The notes below the pieces were generated by a model that saw nothing but the letters and a program-made list of their open reading frames with translations, had not been told where the DNA came from and searched no databases. Positions 22,288-32,758 of a stretch of DNA of 64,000 nucleotides are shown one piece after another. How positions within the stretch are numbered: the first letter of the stretch is position 1; the number at the start of each line of letters is the position of its first letter. The stretch is from Rhizobium binae (GTDB taxonomy: Bacteria > Pseudomonadota > Alphaproteobacteria > Rhizobiales > Rhizobiaceae), in NCBI RefSeq assembly GCF_017357225.1, contig NZ_CP071604.1:2049001-2113000 (forward strand). The letters run 5' to 3'. Position numbers and translations under genes: made by a program.

Positions 22288-22608
22288 ATGTGGACAAGGC
22301 ATCATAAAAAGAGAAAGCTTGGCCGCTTCGTCATTCCGGCCATGACGGTCGCCTTCCTTTCCTATTTCGGCTATCATTGCATCCATGGCGATTACGGCTT
22401 GCGGGCGACGGAGACGTTCGAGCGTCAGCGCGTCGCGCGCGAAAAAGAGCTTGCGGTTTTGAAGGCGAAGCGCGAACATCTGGAAAGTCAGGTCGCGCTC
22501 CTCAGTGACGGCTCGCTCGACAAGGATATGCTGGACGAAAAGGCGCGCTATCAGCTGAATATGTCGCGCGCGGACGAGATCGTCATATTCAACCATTATT
22601 CCAATTAA
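22288..22608 (+). CDS. FtsB/DivIC-like septum formation protein
   Basis: The 106-residue protein has a basic N-terminus, one membrane helix near residues 14-32 (FVIPAMTVAFLSYFGYH) and a coiled-coil segment (FERQRVAREKELAVLKAKRE), which is the FtsB/DivIC layout. Such proteins form the FtsQLB-type divisome complex. Its place between eno and the pyruvate dehydrogenase genes is common in alphaproteobacteria and resembles the eno-ftsB order of gammaproteobacteria. ATG 22288 has only a weak ribosome site. A 13-bp hairpin overlaps its stop. Confidence 0.85.
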   Translation: MWTRHHKKRKLGRFVIPAMTVAFLSYFGYHCIHGDYGLRATETFERQRVAREKELAVLKAKREHLESQVALLSDGSLDKDMLDEKARYQLNMSRADEIVIFNHYSN

Positions 22609-22630
22609 CCCAAATTCGGTTAATTGGAAT
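22598..22630. terminator. 13-bp AT-rich hairpin at the end of the FtsB-like gene
   Basis: ATTCCAATTAACC (22598-22610) and GGTTAATTGGAAT (22618-22630) are perfect reverse complements with a 7-nt loop. The stem includes the stop codon and a TTAT tract follows. Terminator is the simplest reading. An operator for pdhA, which begins about 125 bp further on, is possible. Confidence 0.6.
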
Positions 22631-22753
22631 TTATGACGTATTTCCAACGGTTTAGTGCCGAATACTAGCCATGCAATTATGGCATTGCTGTGGTCATATT
22701 TCTTCCCTATGGTACGCGCCATCGAGAAACGACAAACCCATAGGGAGGGTTGA

Positions 22754-23800
22754 ATGGCGCCGCGAAAGACCGCGACCGTTTCCAGCCGCAAAACTGCAGC
22801 AAAACCAGCAGCCAAATCATCGAATGGAGGCCCGGTAGCCGACTTCGATCGGGATGAGGAACTCAAGGCCTATCGCGAGATGCTTCTGATCCGCCGCTTC
22901 GAGGAGAAGGCCGGTCAGCTTTACGGCATGGGCTTCATCGGCGGCTTTTGCCATCTCTACATCGGTCAGGAAGCTGTCGTCGTCGGCATGCAGATGGCGC
23001 AGAAGGAAGGCGACCAGGTCATTACCGCCTATCGTGACCACGGCCACATGCTGGCAACGGGCATGGAAGCGCGCGGCGTCATGGCGGAGCTGACCGGGCG
23101 CCGCAGCGGCTATTCCCACGGGAAGGGCGGCTCGATGCATATGTTCTCGAAAGAGAAGCATTTCTACGGCGGTCATGGCATCGTCGGTGCCCAGGTCTCG
23201 CTCGGAACCGGTCTCGCCTTCGCCAATCATTACCGCGGCAATGGCAATGTCGCGATCGCCTATTTCGGCGACGGTGCCGCTAACCAGGGCCAGGTCTACG
23301 AGAGCTTCAACATGGCCGCTCTCTGGAAGCTGCCGATCGTCTATATCGTCGAGAACAACCGCTACGCCATGGGCACGTCGACGGCCCGCGCCACCGCTCA
23401 GTCGAACTACTCGCTGCGCGGCTCCGGCTTCGGCATCCCCGGCATCCAGGTCGACGGCATGGACGTGCGCGCCGTCAAGGCGGCGGCCGATGAGGCGCTC
23501 GAACATTGTCGCTCCGGCAAGGGCCCGATCATCCTGGAAATGCTGACCTACCGCTACCGCGGCCACTCGATGTCCGACCCGGCGAAGTACCGCACGAAGG
23601 AAGAAGTGCAGAAGATGCGCTCCGAGCAGGATCCGATCGAGCAGGTCAAGGCGCGCCTCATCGAAAAGGGCTGGGCCTCCGAAGACGATCTGAAGGCGAT
23701 CGACAAGGATGTCCGCGATATCGTCGCCGACAGCGCCGATTTTGCCCAGGCCGACCCGGAGCCGGATGCATCCGAGCTCTACACCGACATTCTGCTCTAA
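22754..23800 (+). CDS. pdhA: Pyruvate dehydrogenase E1 component, alpha subunit
   Basis: The 348-residue protein has the thiamine-diphosphate motif beginning [17 protein letters not shown] and ending near YIVENN, the phosphorylation-loop region [16 protein letters not shown], and an Ala/Lys-rich N-terminal extension of about 35 residues. With PdhB it decarboxylates pyruvate and acetylates the lipoyl arm. ATG 22754 follows ATAGGGAGGGTTGA. It is the first gene of the pdhABC block, with the promoter probably in the 145 bp in front. Confidence 0.97.
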   Translation: MAPRKTATVSSRKTAAKPAAKSSNGGPVADFDRDEELKAYREMLLIRRFEEKAGQLYGMGFIGGFCHLYIGQEAVVVGMQMAQKEGDQVITAYRDHGHMLATGMEARGVMAELTGRRSGYSHGKGGSMHMFSKEKHFYGGHGIVGAQVSLGTGLAFANHYRGNGNVAIAYFGDGAANQGQVYESFNMAALWKLPIVYIVENNRYAMGTSTARATAQSNYSLRGSGFGIPGIQVDGMDVRAVKAAADEALEHCRSGKGPIILEMLTYRYRGHSMSDPAKYRTKEEVQKMRSEQDPIEQVKARLIEKGWASEDDLKAIDKDVRDIVADSADFAQADPEPDASELYTDILL

Positions 23801-23816
23801 TCGGGGGAGGGAACCC

Positions 23817-25214
23817 ATGCCTATCGATATCCTCATGCCCGCCCTCTCTCCGACGATGGAAGAAGGCACGCTGTCCAAATGGCTGAAGCAGGAAGGTGAC
23901 AAGGTCACCTCCGGCGACGTGATTGCCGAAATCGAAACCGACAAGGCGACGATGGAAGTCGAAGCCGTCGACGAAGGCATCATCGGCAAGCTGCTCGTCG
24001 ATGCCGGCACCGAAGGCGTCAAGGTCAACACCAAGATCGCCGTGCTGTTGCAGGACGGCGAATCGGCCGACGCGATTTCCGCCGCTCCTGCTGCTGCTCA
24101 GCCGGCTCCGGTCGCCGCTCCGCAGGTTGCTCAAGAGGAAAAGCCGACAAATTCCGGTTCGGCTGCTGCTCCCGTTCCCGCCGAGCCCAAGGCCGTCATT
24201 CCGAACGATCCGGAAATCCCGGCCGGCACCGAAATGGTGTCGATGACGGTGCGCGAGGCGCTCCGCGACGCCATGGCCGAAGAAATGCGCGCCAGTGACG
24301 ACGTCTTCGTCATGGGCGAGGAAGTCGCCGAATATCAGGGCGCCTACAAGGTCACTCAAGGCCTGCTGCAGGAATTCGGCCCCCGCCGCGTCATCGATAC
24401 GCCGATCACCGAACACGGCTTCGCCGGTGTCGGCGTCGGCGCCGCCATGGCCGGCCTTCGCCCGATCGTCGAATTCATGACCTTCAACTTCGCCATGCAG
24501 GCGATCGACCACATCATCAACTCGGCTGCCAAGACGCTCTATATGTCCGGCGGCCAGATGGGCGCTCCGATCGTCTTCCGCGGCCCCAACGGTGCCGCCG
24601 CCCGCGTCGGCGCCCAGCACAGCCAGGATTATGCAGCCTGGTACAGCGCGATCCCCGGCCTGAAGGTCGTCATGCCCTACACGGCGTCCGACGCAAAGGG
24701 CCTGCTGAAAGCGGCGATCCGCGATCCGAACCCGGTGATCTTCCTCGAAAACGAAATTCTCTACGGCCAGCACTTCGACGTGCCGAAGCTCGATAATTTC
24801 GTTCTGCCGATCGGCAAGGCCCGCATCCATCGTCAGGGCAAGGACGCCACGGTCGTCTCCTTCGGCATCGGCATGACCTATGCGACGAAGGCGGTTGCCG
24901 AACTCGAAAAGATCGGCATTGACGTCGAACTGATCGACCTTCGCACCATCCGTCCGATGGATCTTCCGACGGTCATCGAATCGGTCAAGAAGACCGGCCG
25001 CCTGGTCACCGTCGAGGAAGGTTATCCGCAGTCATCCGTCGGCACCGAAATCGCCACCCGCGTCATGCAGCAGGCCTTCGACTATCTCGATGCGCCGATC
25101 CTGACGATTGCGGGCAAGGACGTGCCGATGCCTTACGCCGCCAATCTCGAAAAGCTGGCGCTTCCGAACGTCGGCGAAGTCGTCGATGCGGTGAAGGCTG
25201 TTTGCTACAAATAA
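23817..25214 (+). CDS. pdhB: Pyruvate dehydrogenase E1 beta subunit with N-terminal lipoyl domain
   Basis: The 465-residue protein carries an N-terminal lipoyl domain (residues 1-80, lipoyl-Lys in [17 protein letters not shown]), an Ala/Pro-rich linker to about residue 140, and the transketolase-like E1 beta domain ([20 protein letters not shown]). The extra lipoyl domain on E1 beta is known from alphaproteobacteria. ATG 23817 sits behind GGGGGAGGGAACCC; an in-frame extension upstream would overlap pdhA. The gap to pdhA is only 16 bp. Confidence 0.97.
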   Translation: MPIDILMPALSPTMEEGTLSKWLKQEGDKVTSGDVIAEIETDKATMEVEAVDEGIIGKLLVDAGTEGVKVNTKIAVLLQDGESADAISAAPAAAQPAPVAAPQVAQEEKPTNSGSAAAPVPAEPKAVIPNDPEIPAGTEMVSMTVREALRDAMAEEMRASDDVFVMGEEVAEYQGAYKVTQGLLQEFGPRRVIDTPITEHGFAGVGVGAAMAGLRPIVEFMTFNFAMQAIDHIINSAAKTLYMSGGQMGAPIVFRGPNGAAARVGAQHSQDYAAWYSAIPGLKVVMPYTASDAKGLLKAAIRDPNPVIFLENEILYGQHFDVPKLDNFVLPIGKARIHRQGKDATVVSFGIGMTYATKAVAELEKIGIDVELIDLRTIRPMDLPTVIESVKKTGRLVTVEEGYPQSSVGTEIATRVMQQAFDYLDAPILTIAGKDVPMPYAANLEKLALPNVGEVVDAVKAVCYK

Positions 25215-25229
25215 GGGGAGGGTATCTCG

Positions 25230-26567
25230 ATGCCGATCAATATCACGATGCCCGCCCTCTCTCCGACCATGGAAGAAGGCAATCTGGCCAAGTGGCTGGT
25301 CAAGGAAGGCGACAAGGTCAAGTCTGGCGATGTGATCGCCGAGATCGAGACCGACAAGGCGACGATGGAAGTCGAAGCCGTCGATGAAGGCACGGTTGCC
25401 AAGCTCGTTGTTGCCGCCGGCACCGAAGGCGTCAAGGTGAACGCCCTGATCGCCGTTCTCGCGGCCGATGGCGAGGATGTCGCTGCTGCGGCGAGCGGCG
25501 CGGCTTCCGCTGCTCCTGCAAAGGCTGAAGCCGCGCCGGCGCCGAAGGCCGAGGCTGCGCCGGTGAAGTCTGAGTCCGCTCCGGCTGCTGCGCCCGCCGC
25601 CGCACCCGCGGCAGCTTCAGCAGGCGGCAACCGCACCTTCTCTTCGCCGCTTGCCCGCCGCCTCGCCAAGGAGGCCGGCATCGATCTTTCGGCGGTCGCA
25701 GGCTCGGGCCCGCATGGCCGCGTCGTCAAGAGCGACATCGAAGCCGCCGTTGCCGGCGGTGGCGCCAAGGCTGCCGCCGCTGCTCCGCAGGCAGCCGCAG
25801 CTCCGGCCCCGGCCGCTGTGCCGAAGGGCACTTCCGATGACGCCGTGCTAAAGCTGTTCGAGCCGGGCTCCTACGAGCTTGTGCCGCATGACGGCATGCG
25901 CAAGACGATCGCCAGGCGCCTGGTCGAATCCAAGCAGACGATCCCGCATTTCTACGTCAGCGTCGATTGCGAACTCGACGCGCTGATGGCGCTGCGCGCC
26001 CAGCTGAACGATGCGGCGCCGCGCAAGGACAACGCTCCGGCCTACAAGCTTTCGGTCAACGACATGGTGATCAAGGCCATGGCGCTGGCGTTGCGCGATG
26101 TTCCCGACGCCAACGTCTCCTGGACCGACAGCAACATGGTCAAGCACAAGTACGCCGATGTCGGCGTCGCCGTCTCGATTCCCGGCGGTCTGATTACCCC
26201 GATCATCCGCAAGGCCGAGCAGAAGACGCTGTCTGTCATCTCCAACGAGATGCGCGATCTCGGCAAACGGGCCAAGGACCGCAAGCTGAAGCCCGAGGAA
26301 TATCAGGGCGGCACCAGCTCGGTCTCGAATATGGGCATGATGGGCGTCAAGAACTTCGCAGCCGTCGTGAACCCGCCGCATGCGACGATCCTCGCGGTCG
26401 GCGCCGGCGAGCAGCGGGTCGTCGTCAAGAACGGAGAAATGGCGATCGCCACGGTCATGAGCGTCACACTGTCGACCGACCATCGCTGCGTCGACGGTGC
26501 GCTCGGCGCCGAGCTGCTCCAGGCCTTCAAGGGCTACATCGAAAACCCGATGGGCATGCTTGTCTGA
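25230..26567 (+). CDS. pdhC: Dihydrolipoamide acetyltransferase E2
   Basis: The 445-residue protein has one lipoyl domain (residues 1-80, again [15 protein letters not shown]), an Ala/Pro linker, a peripheral-subunit-binding domain near residue 135 ([17 protein letters not shown]) and the catalytic domain ending in [13 protein letters not shown], which contains the catalytic His and Asp. It forms the core of the pyruvate dehydrogenase complex. The ribosome site is AAGGGGAGGGTATCTCG, 15 bp after pdhB. Confidence 0.97.
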   Translation: MPINITMPALSPTMEEGNLAKWLVKEGDKVKSGDVIAEIETDKATMEVEAVDEGTVAKLVVAAGTEGVKVNALIAVLAADGEDVAAAASGAASAAPAKAEAAPAPKAEAAPVKSESAPAAAPAAAPAAASAGGNRTFSSPLARRLAKEAGIDLSAVAGSGPHGRVVKSDIEAAVAGGGAKAAAAAPQAAAAPAPAAVPKGTSDDAVLKLFEPGSYELVPHDGMRKTIARRLVESKQTIPHFYVSVDCELDALMALRAQLNDAAPRKDNAPAYKLSVNDMVIKAMALALRDVPDANVSWTDSNMVKHKYADVGVAVSIPGGLITPIIRKAEQKTLSVISNEMRDLGKRAKDRKLKPEEYQGGTSSVSNMGMMGVKNFAAVVNPPHATILAVGAGEQRVVVKNGEMAIATVMSVTLSTDHRCVDGALGAELLQAFKGYIENPMGMLV

Positions 26568-26586
26568 TAGCGAAGCGGAGGCGGAA

Positions 26587-27228
26587 ATGACCAAGACCGT
26601 TCTTTGCTATGGCGACTCGCTGACCTGGGGGTATGACGCCGAGACGATCGGCCGTCATGAGTACAAGAATCGCTGGCCGAGCGTGCTTCAGGCAGCGCTC
26701 GGCAGCGAGGCGCGCGTCATCGCCGAAGGCCTGAACGGTCGCACGACCGCTTTCGACGATCACCTCGCCGATTGCGACCGCAACGGGGCGCGGGTTCTGC
26801 CGACGATCCTGCAGACGCATGCGCCGCTCGATCTCGTCATCCTCCTGCTCGGCACCAACGACATGAAGCCGGTCGTGGCGGGTTCGGCCTTTGCCGCCTG
26901 CCAGGGCATCAGCCGCCTCGTGCGGCTGATCCGCAATCATGCGTGGCCCTTCGAGTTCGACGGGCCAGAGATTCTGATCGTGGCACCGCCGGCGATCTGC
27001 GCGACGGGCAATGTGCCTTTCGCCGCCTCCTTTCCCGGCGGCATCGAAGAATCGGCCAAGCTTGCGACACTCTATCGTGACCTTGCCGACGAACTCGGCT
27101 GCGGCTTTTTCGACGGCAACTCCGTCGCCAAGACCACGCCGATCGACGGCATTCATCTCGATGCGGAGAACACGCGTGCGCTGGGGCGCGGCCTGGAATC
27201 GATCGTGCGGATGATGCTGGGGATCTGA
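26587..27228 (+). CDS. SGNH/GDSL-family hydrolase
   Basis: The 213-residue protein has the GDSL block LCYGDSLTWGYD with the nucleophile Ser, the LLGTNDMK block (Asn) and the late DGIHLD block (catalytic Asp and His). No signal peptide is visible, so it is probably cytoplasmic. The substrate is unknown; relatives act as aryl esterases or acyl transferases. ATG 26587 follows GGAGGCGGAA and lies 19 bp after pdhC; the upstream in-frame start would overlap pdhC. It lies inside the pyruvate dehydrogenase block with no obvious functional link. Confidence 0.88.
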   Translation: MTKTVLCYGDSLTWGYDAETIGRHEYKNRWPSVLQAALGSEARVIAEGLNGRTTAFDDHLADCDRNGARVLPTILQTHAPLDLVILLLGTNDMKPVVAGSAFAACQGISRLVRLIRNHAWPFEFDGPEILIVAPPAICATGNVPFAASFPGGIEESAKLATLYRDLADELGCGFFDGNSVAKTTPIDGIHLDAENTRALGRGLESIVRMMLGI

Positions 27229-27232
27229 GGAT

Positions 27233-27814
27233 ATGACCGCCTTCATCGCTCTGCGGCAGGCCTCACGGCGGGATGCCTCGGAGCTGGCGATTCTGGCGGA
27301 TATCGCATCGCATGGGTTTGCCTCCTGGCTCTGGTTTGCCGATGTGGCGAATGGTGTCAGCGACACGCCGTTGGAGCGGGGGCGGCTGAAAATGAGCGAG
27401 GAGGAGGCTGTTGGCGGCTGGCGGGATGCTGTGATCGCCGAGGCTTACGGCGAAGTTGCAGGTGTGGCCATCGGCCATGCGCTCGATGAAGGCATAGGCG
27501 ATATTGAGGCGACGATCCCGGCGACAGAGCCGATGCTCGCCTTGCAGAAGACGGTGGTGGGAAGCTGGTTCATCGGCAGTCTCGGCGTCTATCGCCATCT
27601 GCGCGGCATCGGCATCGGACGCAGGTTGCTGGAGGATCAGATCGACAGGGCCGATCGCCGGCCTGTCAGTCTCATTACCGCAAGCGATAACGAAGCGGCT
27701 TTGTCGCTTTATGGAAGAAACGGATTTTTGGAGGCTGCGCGCGCCGATGCCGTGCCGCTCTTCGACAACAGCAAGAGCCACGCGTGGGTGCTCATGACCC
27801 GCAGCGCAGCGTAA
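27233..27814 (+). CDS. GNAT-family N-acetyltransferase
   Basis: The 193-residue protein shows the GNAT fold with the acetyl-CoA-binding motif A (VYRHLRGIGIGRRLLEDQ) at about residues 119-136 and NEAALSLYGRNGF as motif B. The substrate cannot be told. It starts four bases after the hydrolase gene and ends 17 bp before lpdA, so it is embedded in the pdh transcription unit. Confidence 0.85.
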   Translation: MTAFIALRQASRRDASELAILADIASHGFASWLWFADVANGVSDTPLERGRLKMSEEEAVGGWRDAVIAEAYGEVAGVAIGHALDEGIGDIEATIPATEPMLALQKTVVGSWFIGSLGVYRHLRGIGIGRRLLEDQIDRADRRPVSLITASDNEAALSLYGRNGFLEAARADAVPLFDNSKSHAWVLMTRSAA

Positions 27815-27831
27815 CAAAGGGCAGAACACAC

Positions 27832-29277
<1,446 letters not shown>

Positions 29278-29303
29278 TAATTTCCAGGGCTGCCCTCTAT
29301 CCC

Positions 29304-29365
29304 GAGGCGGCGAGCCCGTCCTCCGAGGCGGCGAGCCCGTCCTCCGAGGCGGCAAGCCGTCCTCC
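29304..29365 (+). repeat. Three tandem copies of a 21-bp unit after lpdA
   Basis: The unit GAGGCGGCGAGCCCGTCCTC plus C occurs at 29304-29324, 29325-29345 and, with one base deleted and one changed, 29346-29365. It is non-coding and lies between lpdA and the GlsB-like gene. Confidence 0.85.
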
Positions 29366-29413
29366 AGGAGTGGCGTGAGCCGCACGGGGTAGAAAAAACG
29401 AAAGGAAATCCTC

Positions 29414-29668
29414 ATGTCTATGGAGACGCAGGCGTTGCTGGTGTTTTTGCTGATCGGACTGGTGGCAGGCTTCCTTGCAAGTCTGGTCGTCGGTGGCGGC
29501 GGCTTGATCCGATGCCTGCTCAGCGGCATCATCGGCGCCTTCGTCGGCGGTTATCTGTTCAGCGCGCTCGGCATTTCGCTGGGCATTGACAATGCGTTGG
29601 TCGTACAGATCATCCACGCCACCGTCGGCGCCATTATCGTGGTTCTGATCGCCAGAGCGGTCGCTTGA
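29414..29668 (+). CDS. GlsB/YeaQ/YmgE-family stress-response membrane protein (first copy)
   Basis: This 84-residue protein is almost entirely three hydrophobic helices with Gly-rich turns ([19 protein letters not shown] and [13 protein letters not shown]), the layout of the transglycosylase-associated (Tag) GlsB family. Function is unclear; members are often stress-induced. ATG 29414 follows AAAGGAAATCCTC. A second, diverged copy overlaps its stop, suggesting a tandem gene duplication. Confidence 0.85.
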   Translation: MSMETQALLVFLLIGLVAGFLASLVVGGGGLIRCLLSGIIGAFVGGYLFSALGISLGIDNALVVQIIHATVGAIIVVLIARAVA

Positions 29669-29682
29669 GGGTAAGGGCAGGC

Positions 29683-29931
29683 ATGGAAGGCGTGGGCTGG
29701 ATTTCGGCAATCATCATCGGCGGGCTTGCGGGCTGGCTCGCCGGCAAGCTGATGGAGGCGCGGTACGGGATTTTCCTGAACATCGTGCTCGGCATTGTCG
29801 GTTCGGTCGTCGCCACCGCCATCCTCGCCCAGTTCCATGTCCAGCTCGCCGGCGGACGGCTCGGTTATTTCGTGACGGGTTTCCTCGGCGCCTGCCTGCT
29901 GATATTCCTTGCGCGGCTGGTGCGGCGCTAG
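29683..29931 (+). CDS. GlsB/YeaQ/YmgE-family membrane protein (second copy)
   Basis: This 82-residue protein has the same three-helix, Gly-rich plan ([20 protein letters not shown], then [13 protein letters not shown]). ATG 29683 follows GAGGGTAAGGGCAGGC; a TTG at 29665 overlapping the previous stop is a possible earlier start. It shares its size and fold with the gene before it. Confidence 0.8.
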   Translation: MEGVGWISAIIIGGLAGWLAGKLMEARYGIFLNIVLGIVGSVVATAILAQFHVQLAGGRLGYFVTGFLGACLLIFLARLVRR

Positions 29932-29978
29932 ATCAAGAGATGATGCCGCTTGAAGGGCGGCGGAAAGCTGAAACTGCA

Positions 29979-30950
29979 ATGGTGACCATTCTCGACACGA
30001 TCAATCCCGACGCCAAGCGCGTGCGCCATCCCGAGAAGGCGCATCGGCCGGATACGGAAGTCATGCGCAAGCCGGACTGGATCCGCGTCAAGGCGCCGAC
30101 CTCAAAGGGCTATGTCGAGACGCGCGCGATCGTGAAGGAGCACAAGCTCGTCACCGTCTGCGAGGAGGCCGGCTGCCCCAATATCGGCGAATGCTGGGAC
30201 AAGAAACACGCCACGTTCATGATCATGGGCGAGATCTGTACCCGCGCCTGCGCCTTCTGCAATGTCGCCACCGGCAAGCCGAACGCGCTCGACATGGCCG
30301 AGCCGGAGAATGTCGCCAAGGCGGTCAAGGAAATGGGCCTCAGCCACGTCGTCATCACCTCGGTCGACCGCGACGACCTCGAGGACGGCGGCGCCGAACA
30401 TTTCGAAAAGGTGATCTGGGCGATCCGCGCCGCCTCGCCGGCAACGACGATCGAGATCCTGACGCCGGACTTCCTGAAGAAGCCGGGGGCGCTGGAGCGT
30501 GTTGTCGCCGCCAAGCCCGACGTCTTCAATCACAACATGGAAACCGTTGCCGGCAACTATCTGACGGTTCGCCCTGGCGCCCGCTACTTCCATTCCATCC
30601 GTCTCTTGCAGCGGGTGAAGGAACTGGATCCCACCATGTTCACCAAATCGGGCATCATGGTTGGCCTCGGTGAGGAGCGCAACGAAGTGCTGCAGCTGAT
30701 GGACGACCTGCGCACCGCCGATGTCGACTTCCTGACGATCGGCCAGTACCTGCAGCCGACCCGCAAGCATCACAAGGTCGAAAGCTTCGTCACCCCCGAC
30801 GAGTTCAAGTCCTACGAGACGGTCGCCTACAGCAAGGGCTTCCTGATGGTCGCCTCCAGCCCGCTGACCCGCTCCTCCCACCATGCCGGCGACGACTTCG
30901 CGCGGCTACGTGCGGCGCGTGAGAAGAAGCTGCTAATGGCAGCTGAGTAA
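29979..30950 (+). CDS. lipA: Lipoyl synthase
   Basis: The 323-residue radical-SAM enzyme has the auxiliary cluster motif [12 protein letters not shown] and the SAM-cluster motif CTRACAFC, then [13 protein letters not shown]. It inserts two sulfurs into protein-bound octanoyl groups to make lipoate, the cofactor of the PdhB and PdhC lipoyl domains encoded just upstream. ATG 29979 ([20 protein letters not shown]) gives the usual length; the frame is open to 29940. Confidence 0.97.
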   Translation: MVTILDTINPDAKRVRHPEKAHRPDTEVMRKPDWIRVKAPTSKGYVETRAIVKEHKLVTVCEEAGCPNIGECWDKKHATFMIMGEICTRACAFCNVATGKPNALDMAEPENVAKAVKEMGLSHVVITSVDRDDLEDGGAEHFEKVIWAIRAASPATTIEILTPDFLKKPGALERVVAAKPDVFNHNMETVAGNYLTVRPGARYFHSIRLLQRVKELDPTMFTKSGIMVGLGEERNEVLQLMDDLRTADVDFLTIGQYLQPTRKHHKVESFVTPDEFKSYETVAYSKGFLMVASSPLTRSSHHAGDDFARLRAAREKKLLMAAE

Positions 30951-30985
30951 GGCTTGGGTGCTGCGACGGGAGGATATCCTCGCCC

Positions 30986-31140
30986 CCCTCCGAGATCGCA
31001 GTATGCCCCTCATCCGCCGGCACCTTCTCCCCGCTGCGGGGCGAAGCGGGTATGCCGCACCCGCCTCTTCAATCTTAACGTTGCGTTTGGCACGTCCCCT
31101 CTACCCGTTTACGGGGAGAGGGTTAGGGTGAGGGGCAGTC
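30986..31140. repeat. Rhizobial intergenic repeat with a GGGGAGAGGG hairpin
   Basis: This non-coding stretch holds CCCCTCATCCGCC and CTTCTCCCCGCTGCGGGGCG, then a hairpin formed by CCCTCTACCCG (31097-31107) and CGGGGAGAGGG (31112-31122), followed by TTAGGGTGAGGGGCAG. This family of intergenic repeats is scattered through rhizobial genomes. No gene is visible between the lipA stop and 31184. Confidence 0.6.
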
Positions 31141-31184
31141 TTCGGCGCAATCAAACGTCGTGGCACAGTGTCGAGGATGACACG

Positions 31185-31776
31185 ATGGACCAGAGAGCAG
31201 AGCTGCCGCCGTGCCAGCAGATCACCCACCTCGAGCAGGCGGCGGAGCATATCCGAAGAGCCCGACGCATTCTCGTCGGCCTGCTCCGGCGGCGGCAAGT
31301 CCACTCTGTCGCTGTAAGTTGTCAAGCGCTTCGGGCTTCCCTACATTTCGCTCGACCGGGACGTTTTCTGGCTTCCCGGCTGGGTGGCGCGCGAGAGGGC
31401 GGAGCAGCGAAGCATCATCGCCAGCCGGATCCTCGAAGACCGCTGGGTCATGGACGGCACCAACCCGTCGTCGCTGGACATCAGGCTGCCGCGGACCGAT
31501 TTCGTCATATGGGTCCGGATGACGCGACTTCTCTGCATCAGGGGTGCTATCAGCCGATGGGCGAAATGGATTGGCCGCACACGCCCGGAAATGGCCCCAG
31601 GTTGAATCGAGAGGATCGATTTAGAATTCCTGCGCTTCATCTGGACCTTCAAGGAGAAATTTTCCCCGCGCATCGCCGCCGGCATCGCCGAACATGGCCC
31701 CGCTGTGCCGGTTCTTCAGCTAAAATCCCGCCGCCAGACGCGCGAGCTTCTTGATCTTCTCGGCCGGCCCGCTTAA
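31185..31776 (+). pseudogene. Adenylate-kinase-like P-loop NTPase, broken by three lesions
   Basis: From ATG 31185 the frame reads into RRARRILVG. One extra base near 31280 then shifts to the frame that carries the Walker A motif CSGGGKSTLSL. A TAA at 31315-31317 and a TGA at 31603-31605 interrupt that same frame. Between and after them the protein is clear: KRFGLPYISLDRDVFW, ILEDRWVMDGTNPSSLD, then LEFLRFIWTFKEKFSPRI and a natural end GRPA at 31776. The restored protein would be about 197 residues, the size of FlaR/topology-modulation-type NTPases. These may be real decay or, less likely, sequencing errors. Confidence 0.8.
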
Positions 31777-31785
31777 TTGCCGGCT

Positions 31786-32238
31786 ATGCCGCAATTCGAA
31801 ACCCACCGTTCCGTTCCGCACACGCCCGATCAGATGTTCGATCTCGTTGCCGATGTCGAACACTATCCCGAGTTCTTGCCGCTTTGCGAGGCGCTGTCGG
31901 TCAGGAGCCGCAAGGAGCGTGACGGCAAGATACTGCTCGTGGCGGACATGACTGTCGGCTACAAGGCGATCCGCGAAACTTTCACGACCCAGGTGCTCTT
32001 GAACCGGGCCGAGAGGGTGATCGAAGTCAAATATATCGACGGCCCGTTCAAATATCTCGAGAATCGCTGGCATTTTGCCGAGACGCCGTCTGGCGGCTGC
32101 ACGATCGATTTCTTCATCGATTACGAGTTCAAGAGCCGCATTCTCGGCGCGCTGATGGGCTCGATGTTCGACCGTGCCTTCCGCATGTTCACCGAAGCCT
32201 TCGAAACGCGCGCCGGCAAGATCTACGCTCCGGTCTGA
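31786..32238 (+). CDS. RatA/COQ10-like START-domain protein
   Basis: The 150-residue single-domain protein has the family N-terminus (RSVPHTPDQMFDLVADVEHY) and YPEFLPLCEALSVR, as well as NRWHFAETPSGGCTIDFFID. Members bind coenzyme Q or polyketides (COQ10) and in E. coli RatA has been reported to affect ribosome assembly. The lipid-binding role is more likely in this lineage. ATG 31786 lies 9 bp after the P-loop pseudogene; a TTG at 31777 is also in frame. It is convergent with cinA. Confidence 0.85.
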   Translation: MPQFETHRSVPHTPDQMFDLVADVEHYPEFLPLCEALSVRSRKERDGKILLVADMTVGYKAIRETFTTQVLLNRAERVIEVKYIDGPFKYLENRWHFAETPSGGCTIDFFIDYEFKSRILGALMGSMFDRAFRMFTEAFETRAGKIYAPV

Positions 32239-32257
32239 CGGCTGGTTGCAGGCGTGA

Positions 32258-32758
32258 TCAACGCGTGAGCAGCGAACGCACCATCTCCAGCGCCGTCCGG
32301 ACCGTTGCCAGCCGCACCTCAGCGCGGCCGATGTCACCGTAAAGCATTTTCCGATGGATGAGCGCGCCGCTGCGCGATTTGACGGTAAGATGCACCAGGC
32401 CGACCGGTTTTTCGGCCGATCCGCCGCCGGGGCCGGCAATGCCGGTGACGGCGACGGCGATGTCGGCGCGCGAGCGGAAGAGGGCGCCGTGCACCATTTG
32501 CCGAGCGGTCTCCTCGGAGACTGCGCCGAAACGCAGCAGCGTTTGCTCCTGCACCCCGAGCAACTCTGTCTTGGCGCTATTCGTGTAGGTGACGAAGCCG
32601 CGGTCGACGACGGCGGATGAGCCGGATATCTCCGTCAGCGCGCCTGATATCAGCCCGCCGGTGCAGGATTCGGCGGTTGACACCATCAGCCCTGCCGCGG
32701 TGAAGTCACGGATGATCGCCTCTGCCGCCGAAAGGATATCGGAAGGGAAAAGGCCCAT
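32258..32758 (-). CDS. CinA C-terminal domain protein (nicotinamide-nucleotide amidase)
   Basis: The 166-residue protein has the PncC/CinA motifs VSTAESCTGGLISGALTE and VTGIAGPGGGSAEKPVGLVH. The full N-terminal half of CinA is absent, which is the usual short form. It deamidates nicotinamide mononucleotide in NAD recycling. Two ATGs are adjacent (32761 and 32758) after GGGAGGAA; the inner one has better spacing. The start overlaps the ispDF stop, so the two are cotranscribed. Confidence 0.9.
   Translation of the reverse strand: MGLFPSDILSAAEAIIRDFTAAGLMVSTAESCTGGLISGALTEISGSSAVVDRGFVTYTNSAKTELLGVQEQTLLRFGAVSEETARQMVHGALFRSRADIAVAVTGIAGPGGGSAEKPVGLVHLTVKSRSGALIHRKMLYGDIGRAEVRLATVRTALEMVRSLLTR

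Noticed and set aside
31101..31325. Open frames around the repeat before the P-loop pseudogene
   Set aside because: They run through an intergenic repeat and the decayed gene; no protein likeness.
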